Assembly: GCA_046351215.1 (NCBI GenBank)
Contig: JAXLYX010000009.1
Location: forward strand, 124,001 to 188,000
DNA from: JAXLYX01 sp046351215
Lineage (GTDB): Bacteria; Myxococcota_A; Polyangia; Polyangiales; Houyiibacteriaceae
Length of the DNA: 64,000 nucleotides
Direction: 5' to 3'
In this document: positions 59,284 to 64,000 of the stretch, piece after piece
Numbering within the stretch: the first letter of the stretch is position 1
How the letters are laid out: every line of letters starts with the position of its first letter
Notes under the pieces: generated by a model
Seen by the model: the letters and a program-made list of their open reading frames with translations, nothing else
Database searches by the model: none
What the model was told of the DNA's origin: nothing
Translations under genes and position numbers: made by a program

Positions 59284-60480
59284 ATGGAGCTCCTCGTCCA
59301 CGTCTCCCCTTCGCCGAAGACGGCTTCCCTCCCGTTCGAGGTCGTCGAGCGGAAGGGGCGCGGCCATCCGGACACGCTCTGCGACGGCATCGCCGAGAGC
59401 GTCTCGCGTGCGCTCTGCCTCGCGTACCGCGCGGAGTTCGGCGCGATCCTCCATCACAACGTCGACAAGGTGCTCCTCGTCGGCGGCGGCTCGCAGGCCC
59501 GCTTCGGAGGCGGCGAGGTCACGGAGCCGATCGAGGTCTACCTCGCGGGCCGGGCGACGAGCGAGGTGAAGGGCAAGGTCCTCCCGATCGACCGGATCGC
59601 GGTCGAGGCCTGCAAGGAGCACCTGCGCCGCACCCTCCACCACCTCGACGTCGAGCGGCACGTCCGCATCGTTCCGAAGCTCCGCACGGGCTCGGCCGAT
59701 CTCGTCGCGAACTACGAGCACGGAGGCGCGGTTCCGCGGGCGAACGACACGTCGGTCGGCGTCGGCTTCGCACCGCTCACGCCCCTCGAGCTCGCCGTCC
59801 TCGCCGTCGAGCGGGCGCTCGGCTCCGACGCCGCGCGCAAGGCGTGTCCCGCGATCGGCGAGGACGTGAAGGTGATGGGCGTCCGGGCCGAGGGACGGAT
59901 CTCGCTGACGGTGGGCTGCGCGATGATCGCGGCCCACGTCCCGGATCTCCCCGCGTACCGCCGGGCGAAGGAGATCGTGGCCTCCACCGCGCTCGAGGCG
60001 ACGCGCCAGGTCAGCGACCTCCCCGTCGACGTCGTCGTGAACGCGGCGGACGAGCCCGAGCGCGGCGAGCTCTATCTCACGGTGACCGGCACCTCGGCCG
60101 AGGCCGGCGACGACGGCGAGGTCGGTCGCGGCAATCGCGCGAACGGGCTCATCACCCCCTACCGTCCGATGACCCTCGAGGCCGCGGCGGGGAAGAACCC
60201 CGTCACGCACGTCGGCAAGCTCTACAACCTCGTCGCCTCGCGCATCGCCGCGTCCGTCGCCGCCGACATGCCGGAGATCGAGGACGTCGCGATCGTCCTC
60301 GTGAGCCGCATCGGTCGTTCCGTCGCCGATCCGGGCTTCGCCGAGGCGAGGCTCGTGCTCCGCGAGGGAGCCCCCACGCCCGTGACGAGGGCGCGCGTCG
60401 AGGCGCACGTGCGCGAAGGGCTCGCGGCGATCCCGGCGATCCGCGAGGCGCTCCTCGCGGGCACGCTCGAGGTCTACTGA
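59284..60480 (+). CDS. mat: Archaeal-type S-adenosylmethionine synthetase
   Basis: The 398-residue protein matches the archaeal AdoMet synthetase family (COG1812) rather than bacterial MetK. It has VERKGRGHPDTLCDGIAESV, HHNVDKVLLVGGGSQ, TGTSAEAGDDGEVGRGNRAN, GLITPYRPMTLEAAAGKNPV and THVGKLYNLVASRI. It makes SAM from methionine and ATP. Archaeal-type enzymes are rare in bacteria and usually coexist with or replace metK; no metK is in the window. It overlaps no gene, but only TGAC separates its stop from the next GTG start. Confidence 0.92.
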   Translation: MELLVHVSPSPKTASLPFEVVERKGRGHPDTLCDGIAESVSRALCLAYRAEFGAILHHNVDKVLLVGGGSQARFGGGEVTEPIEVYLAGRATSEVKGKVLPIDRIAVEACKEHLRRTLHHLDVERHVRIVPKLRTGSADLVANYEHGGAVPRANDTSVGVGFAPLTPLELAVLAVERALGSDAARKACPAIGEDVKVMGVRAEGRISLTVGCAMIAAHVPDLPAYRRAKEIVASTALEATRQVSDLPVDVVVNAADEPERGELYLTVTGTSAEAGDDGEVGRGNRANGLITPYRPMTLEAAAGKNPVTHVGKLYNLVASRIAASVAADMPEIEDVAIVLVSRIGRSVADPGFAEARLVLREGAPTPVTRARVEAHVREGLAAIPAIREALLAGTLEVY

Positions 60481-60481
60481 C

Positions 60482-61294
60482 GTGCGCGCAGGGCCCCACG
60501 CGTCGCGGCCCCTCGTCCGGGATCGGGGGCTCTTCGCCCGGATCCTCCGGCTCTTCGTCGCGCGCTCGACCCTGGCCGAGGGCGCCGAGGTGCTCGCGGC
60601 CGCGCTCCGCGAGCATCCGAGCCTCGTCGTGGTCCTGAACCACGGTCCCGCGCACGCTCCGCTCCTCCCCCTCGCGGCCCTCGGTCTCGCGATCCTCGAC
60701 GAAGGCGGCGGCGAGCGCCGCATGCTCGGCGTGACGTTCCGCGGTCTCTACGCCGTGCCCGGCCTCCGGCAGCTCGCCGCGAGGCTCACGCAGGCCTCGT
60801 CCCCGCCGTCCTTCGACGCGCTCGTGCGTGCTCTCGAGAGCGGTCGCTGCACGGACGTCGTGATCATGCCCGAGGGCCAGAACTGCGTCGTCGGCGATCC
60901 CTCGGAGCTCAAGCCGTTCGCGAGCCCGCGCTTCGTCGAGCTCGCGCTCCGCACGGGAAGGCCCGTCCTCCTCGCGGTGCACCACGGCACGGAGCGATGG
61001 GCGAGGCGGGTCGGGATCCCCTCGCGGGTGCCCGTGCACCGTGTCGCCTCCCTCGTCTCCGAGAGCCTCGGGCACGAGGTGCGTCGTCACGGCGCCCTCG
61101 CCCTGCCGGTGGGCGTGGGCCGCATTCCCGAGCTCCGCCTCGGCTTCGCCCTCCACCGCCCGGGCCTCTCCCCATCGGAGCTCGAAGCGCTCGCACCGGA
61201 AGAGCGAGCCCGTCGTATCGCCGACGAAGCCGAGACGATCCACGCGGCGATGCGGGCGCTCCACGCGCGACTCGGGGCGAGCGGGCCGTCCTAG
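60482..61294 (+). CDS. PlsC-like acyltransferase-fold protein
   Basis: The 270-residue product begins at GTG 60482, 1 nt after the synthetase stop. LVVVLNHGPAHAPLLPLAAL and VVIMPEGQNCVV occupy the places of the NHx4D and EGT motifs of glycerol-phosphate acyltransferases, but the aspartate of NHx4D is alanine here. The rest (RPVLLAVHHGTERWARRVG) fits the fold. It may be a divergent acyltransferase or an inactive relative. There is no membrane segment. It is probably co-transcribed with the synthetase. Confidence 0.55.
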   Translation: MRAGPHASRPLVRDRGLFARILRLFVARSTLAEGAEVLAAALREHPSLVVVLNHGPAHAPLLPLAALGLAILDEGGGERRMLGVTFRGLYAVPGLRQLAARLTQASSPPSFDALVRALESGRCTDVVIMPEGQNCVVGDPSELKPFASPRFVELALRTGRPVLLAVHHGTERWARRVGIPSRVPVHRVASLVSESLGHEVRRHGALALPVGVGRIPELRLGFALHRPGLSPSELEALAPEERARRIADEAETIHAAMRALHARLGASGPS

Positions 61295-61398
61295 CCTCCG
61301 TGCGGCCTCGCCTCGGCGTCGACGGGAGTTGCCAGGATTCGTCGCGGTGGGGCACCATCCCGCGGGGTGGAGGTCGACCCGAGACCGGGGCGATTGGC

Positions 61399-62223
61399 AT
61401 GGGGTTCACGTATTTCGGATACGGTTCGAACATGGACCGCGCCTCGCTGCGCGCGAAGGGCGTCGAGCCGATCCGTTCGGCGCCGGCGGCGCTCCACGGG
61501 CATCGCCTCGTCTTCGACGTCGCCCACTTCTTCCGGCACGAGGGCGGCGTGGGCAACGTCCGCCCCACGGGTCGGGAGTCGGACGTCGTCCTCGGCGTGC
61601 TCCACGAATGCGACGACTCCGCCCTCCCGCTGCTCGATGCGGCCGAGGCGCGAGGGTACGGCTACGAGCGGCTCCGCCTCGCCGTCCGGACGAGCGACGG
61701 GGAGATCGAGGCGTGGGTCTACGTCGGGCTGCCCTCGTTCCTCGACGAGACCTGCCTCCCGACGCGTCGCTACCTCAACATCCTCGTGCGGGGCGCGACG
61801 GAAGCGGGGCTCGACGCCGGGTACGTCGAGACGCTTCGTCGCCATCCCGTCTTCGAGCCGGAGCTGCGCGACGGCTTCGTGCCTCCCTCGGCGGGTCGAG
61901 TCGTGGACGAGGCCACGCTGCGCGCCCATCCGCTCTACACCGTCCTCGACGACCACGTCTTCGACATGGCGGACGCACGCACTCACCACGACTTCCTGCG
62001 GACCTTCTTCGGCGGTCGCGACATGACGCTCTTCCACCTGAAGCGTCTCGACGACTCCGACGGGAACGAGACCCTCGAAGACGTCCGGGCCGGACGCCTC
62101 ACGCCGCGGCAGCGCCGTTACCTCGACACCTATCTCCACGCCTACGCCCACGAGTACCGTTACGTCGGACGTTTCGCCCCAGGGCCCGAGGCGGACTCGC
62201 CCGATCCCCGGCGCGGGCCCTGA
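61399..62223 (+). CDS. Gamma-glutamylcyclotransferase-like (AIG2 family) protein
   Basis: The 274-residue protein starts at ATG 61399 with MGFTYFGYGSNMDRASLRAK, the substrate-binding YGSNM loop of the family. The catalytic glutamate sits in LPLLDAAEARGYGYERLRL, followed by AWVYVG. The C-terminal 120 residues (DDHVFDMADARTHHDFLRT, LEDVRAGRLTPRQRRYLDTY) are an extra domain I do not recognise. Relatives cleave gamma-glutamyl amines or dipeptides to 5-oxoproline. The upstream gap of about 100 bp shows no obvious promoter. Confidence 0.82.
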   Translation: MGFTYFGYGSNMDRASLRAKGVEPIRSAPAALHGHRLVFDVAHFFRHEGGVGNVRPTGRESDVVLGVLHECDDSALPLLDAAEARGYGYERLRLAVRTSDGEIEAWVYVGLPSFLDETCLPTRRYLNILVRGATEAGLDAGYVETLRRHPVFEPELRDGFVPPSAGRVVDEATLRAHPLYTVLDDHVFDMADARTHHDFLRTFFGGRDMTLFHLKRLDDSDGNETLEDVRAGRLTPRQRRYLDTYLHAYAHEYRYVGRFAPGPEADSPDPRRGP

Positions 62224-62260
62224 CGCGAGCCGAAACCGACACGCCCGGAGAAGAGAGCCC

Positions 62261-62977
62261 ATGGAACAGTTCGCCGAAGCCCTGCCGCACGGAACGATCG
62301 AAGAGGTCTTCCCCGACGTCTTCTTCGTGACCGGCACGATGAAGACCGTGCTGATGAACGCGCCGTGGCACTTCAGCCGCAACATGACGGTCGTTCGCGA
62401 GGGCCGCGACCTCACCCTGATCAACACGGTCCGCCTGGACGACGCCGGTCTCGCGGCGCTCGAGGCGCTCGGCACGGTGCGGAACGTGGTGAAGATCGGC
62501 TCGCTCCACGGCCGGGACGACGCGTTCTACGTGCGACGCTACGGCGCGAGGTTCTGGGCGCTCCCGGGGATGCAGCACGAAGGCGGCCTCGTGCCGGACG
62601 AGCTCCTCGAGCCGGGCGGCAAGATGCCCTTCGCGGGCTGCTCGGTGATCCGCTTCGAGACCACGAAGCTCCCCGAGTGCATCCTCCACGTCGATCGCGC
62701 GGGAGGAATCCTGATCGCCTGCGACGCGCTCCAGAACTGGGAGCGTCCCGACGAGTTCTTCTCGGACGAGTCACGTACCAACATGACGAACATGGGCTTC
62801 TTCCAGAGGGCGAACTTCGGTCCGGTCTGGATGCAGGTGAACGATCCGAAGGGCGAGGACTTCCGGATGCTGACGAAGCTCGAGTTCGCGCACGCCCTCT
62901 GCGGCCACGGCCAACCCCTGCGCGACACCGCCAAGCAGGACTTCGTCGCGCGGGCGAAGGCCGTCTTCGGCGTCTGA
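62261..62977 (+). CDS. MBL-fold-like (DUF4336-type) protein
   Basis: The 238-residue protein begins behind AGAAGAGAG. It has the beta-sandwich pattern of a metallo-beta-lactamase fold without the HxHxDH zinc motif: NMTVVREGRDLTLINTVRLD, then VKIGSLHGRDDAFYVRRYGA, ILHVDRAGGILIACDALQNW and the late FAHALCGHGQPL. DUF4336-type proteins share this layout. Without the zinc ligands a hydrolase activity is doubtful. It precedes the kinase hybrid gene by 13 bp. Confidence 0.6.
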   Translation: MEQFAEALPHGTIEEVFPDVFFVTGTMKTVLMNAPWHFSRNMTVVREGRDLTLINTVRLDDAGLAALEALGTVRNVVKIGSLHGRDDAFYVRRYGARFWALPGMQHEGGLVPDELLEPGGKMPFAGCSVIRFETTKLPECILHVDRAGGILIACDALQNWERPDEFFSDESRTNMTNMGFFQRANFGPVWMQVNDPKGEDFRMLTKLEFAHALCGHGQPLRDTAKQDFVARAKAVFGV

Positions 62978-62990
62978 CCCCTGGGCTCAG

Positions 62991-64000
62991 GTGATCCCCG
63001 GATACGAGATCGAGGCGAGGCTCCATCGAGGCGAGGACCACTCCGTCTTCGCCGGGCGTCGCTCGACCGACGGGCTCCCCGTCGTCCTCAAGACGATCGA
63101 GGCCGAGTATCCGGATCGCAATCGCGTCGCCGCCCTGCGGCGCGAATACGAGATCACGCGGGCGCTCGAGCCGGTGCCCGCCGTGGTGCGGGTGCTCGAG
63201 CTCGTGCCGCACGGGCGCGGGAACGTGGCGATCGTCTTCGAGCGCCTCGGACGCTCGCTCTCGGACGAGCGTCACGGCGCGCCCGGCGGGAAGCTCCCCC
63301 TCGAGAGGGTGCTCACGGTCGGCATCGCGGTGGCCGAAGCGCTCGGCGCGATCCACGAGCGCGAGATCGTGCACAAGAACGTCGAGCCGCGCACGATCCT
63401 CCTCGGCGAGGACGGCGCCATCCGCCTCGTCGATCTCGGCATCGCCTCCGAGCTCACGGTCGAGCGTCAGAATTACGCGCTCGCGAGGCGCCTCGAGGGA
63501 TCGCTCCCGTACATCTCGCCCGAGCAGACGGGCCGGATGAACCGGGACCTCGACTACCGCTCGGACTACTACTCGCTCGGCGTGACGCTCTTCGAGCTCG
63601 CGACGGGGCAGCGACCCTTCGAGGCCGAGAGCGCGCTCGAATGGGTGCACGCGCACATCAGCCGTCCGGCGCCCGCTGCGAGCGAGGTCGAGCGCTCGAT
63701 CCCCGAGCCCGTCTCCGACGTCCTCCGCAAGCTGATGGCGAAGAACGCCGAGAACCGCTACCAGAGCAGCTTCGGCATCGTCTCCGATCTCGCGCGCTGC
63801 CGCGACGCGCTCGCGGAGACCGGCAGCGTCGCTCCGTTCCCTCTCGGTCAGCGCGACGTCGCGCGTCGTCTGCACGTGCCGCAGGTGCTCTACGGGCGCG
63901 GGCTCGAGCGAACGATGCTCCTCGAGATCTTCGACCGGGTCGCCGCGGGCGGAACCGAGCTCTGCATGGTCTCGGGCTTCTCCGGCGTCGGGAAGTCGGC
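62991..64000 (+). CDS. Kinase/AAA sensor hybrid with degenerate kinase site, cut by the right edge
   Basis: GTG 62991 opens at least 336 codons. Residues 1-270 are a protein-kinase fold of the kind fused to an AAA ATPase, GAF and histidine kinase: Lys34 in VVLKTIEA, LEGSLPYISPEQTGRMNRDL and SDYYSLGVTLFELATGQRPF. The catalytic HRD reads HKN (residues 128-130) and DFG reads DLG, so the Asp that activates substrate is absent. A Walker A motif (GFSGVGKSA) appears at the very edge, the start of the AAA part. It is probably a regulatory pseudokinase module; the output domains lie outside the window. Confidence 0.85.
   Translation, partial: MIPGYEIEARLHRGEDHSVFAGRRSTDGLPVVLKTIEAEYPDRNRVAALRREYEITRALEPVPAVVRVLELVPHGRGNVAIVFERLGRSLSDERHGAPGGKLPLERVLTVGIAVAEALGAIHEREIVHKNVEPRTILLGEDGAIRLVDLGIASELTVERQNYALARRLEGSLPYISPEQTGRMNRDLDYRSDYYSLGVTLFELATGQRPFEAESALEWVHAHISRPAPAASEVERSIPEPVSDVLRKLMAKNAENRYQSSFGIVSDLARCRDALAETGSVAPFPLGQRDVARRLHVPQVLYGRGLERTMLLEIFDRVAAGGTELCMVSGFSGVGKS

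Overview
The DNA is very GC-rich, with coding regions packed on both strands, frequent GTG starts and many ATGA stop/start overlaps. Hanks-type kinases, an AAA/kinase hybrid, a full chemosensory operon, many lipoproteins, thrombospondin type 3 repeats and AsmA/TPR proteins together point to a predatory or saprophytic member of the Myxococcota (inference; no rRNA or other placing marker is present). I see no insertion sequence, prophage or CRISPR array. Both window edges cut a gene.

Layout. 1-9 kb: an edge-cut FecR/VIT lipoprotein, a CHAD / TPR / SixA trio, a membrane metallophosphoesterase, a repeat patch, a probable nucleotidyltransferase toxin with its winged-helix partner, and a Ser/Thr kinase. 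9-20.5 kb (minus strand): a four-gene coupled envelope operon (AsmA-like protein, lipoprotein, beta-propeller/TPR protein, CxxCH lipoprotein), an outer-membrane barrel, and DUF418 and SDR genes. 20.5-34 kb: mostly housekeeping and unknowns, namely SRPBCC, GST, SGNH esterase, HrpB helicase, a second metallophosphoesterase, GT61, an orphan DNA methylase and an aldehyde dehydrogenase. 34-43.5 kb: a six-gene minus-strand chemosensory operon (CheW, CheR-TPR, CheW, CheA-REC, CheB, molybdopterin oxidoreductase) in which each gene overlaps the next by ATGA, flanked by a divergent CheY-like regulator and a membrane MCP. 43.5-53.7 kb: a sterol-desaturase-like protein, a NarL-type two-component pair, a large thrombospondin-repeat lipoprotein, a serine hydrolase, small membrane proteins, a GST, and degenerate epimerase-like and EAL-like proteins.

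53.7-55.0 kb is the most unusual part: about 1.35 kb without a convincing gene. It contains promoter-like boxes, two strong intrinsic terminators, a near-complete tRNA-His-like cloverleaf with aberrant features, and a circularly permuted tRNA-like fold (T arm, short acceptor hairpin, UA, D arm, then an extended anticodon-position stem). That fold is the architecture known for bacterial Y RNAs (YrlA type). A slipin (SPFH) gene lacking a membrane segment follows. Slipins, Y RNAs and tRNA-like RNAs are components of RNA-repair (Ro60/RtcB) loci, but no Ro60, RtcB or RtcA gene is in this window.

56-64 kb: small unknowns, a YebC-family regulator, a deazaflavin-type nitroreductase, an archaeal-type S-adenosylmethionine synthetase, an acyltransferase-like protein, a gamma-glutamylcyclotransferase-like protein, and the start of a kinase/AAA hybrid whose kinase active site looks degenerate. 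Several genes have a TANNNT -10-like hexamer only 6-10 nt before the start codon and no Shine-Dalgarno sequence, which suggests widespread leaderless transcription.
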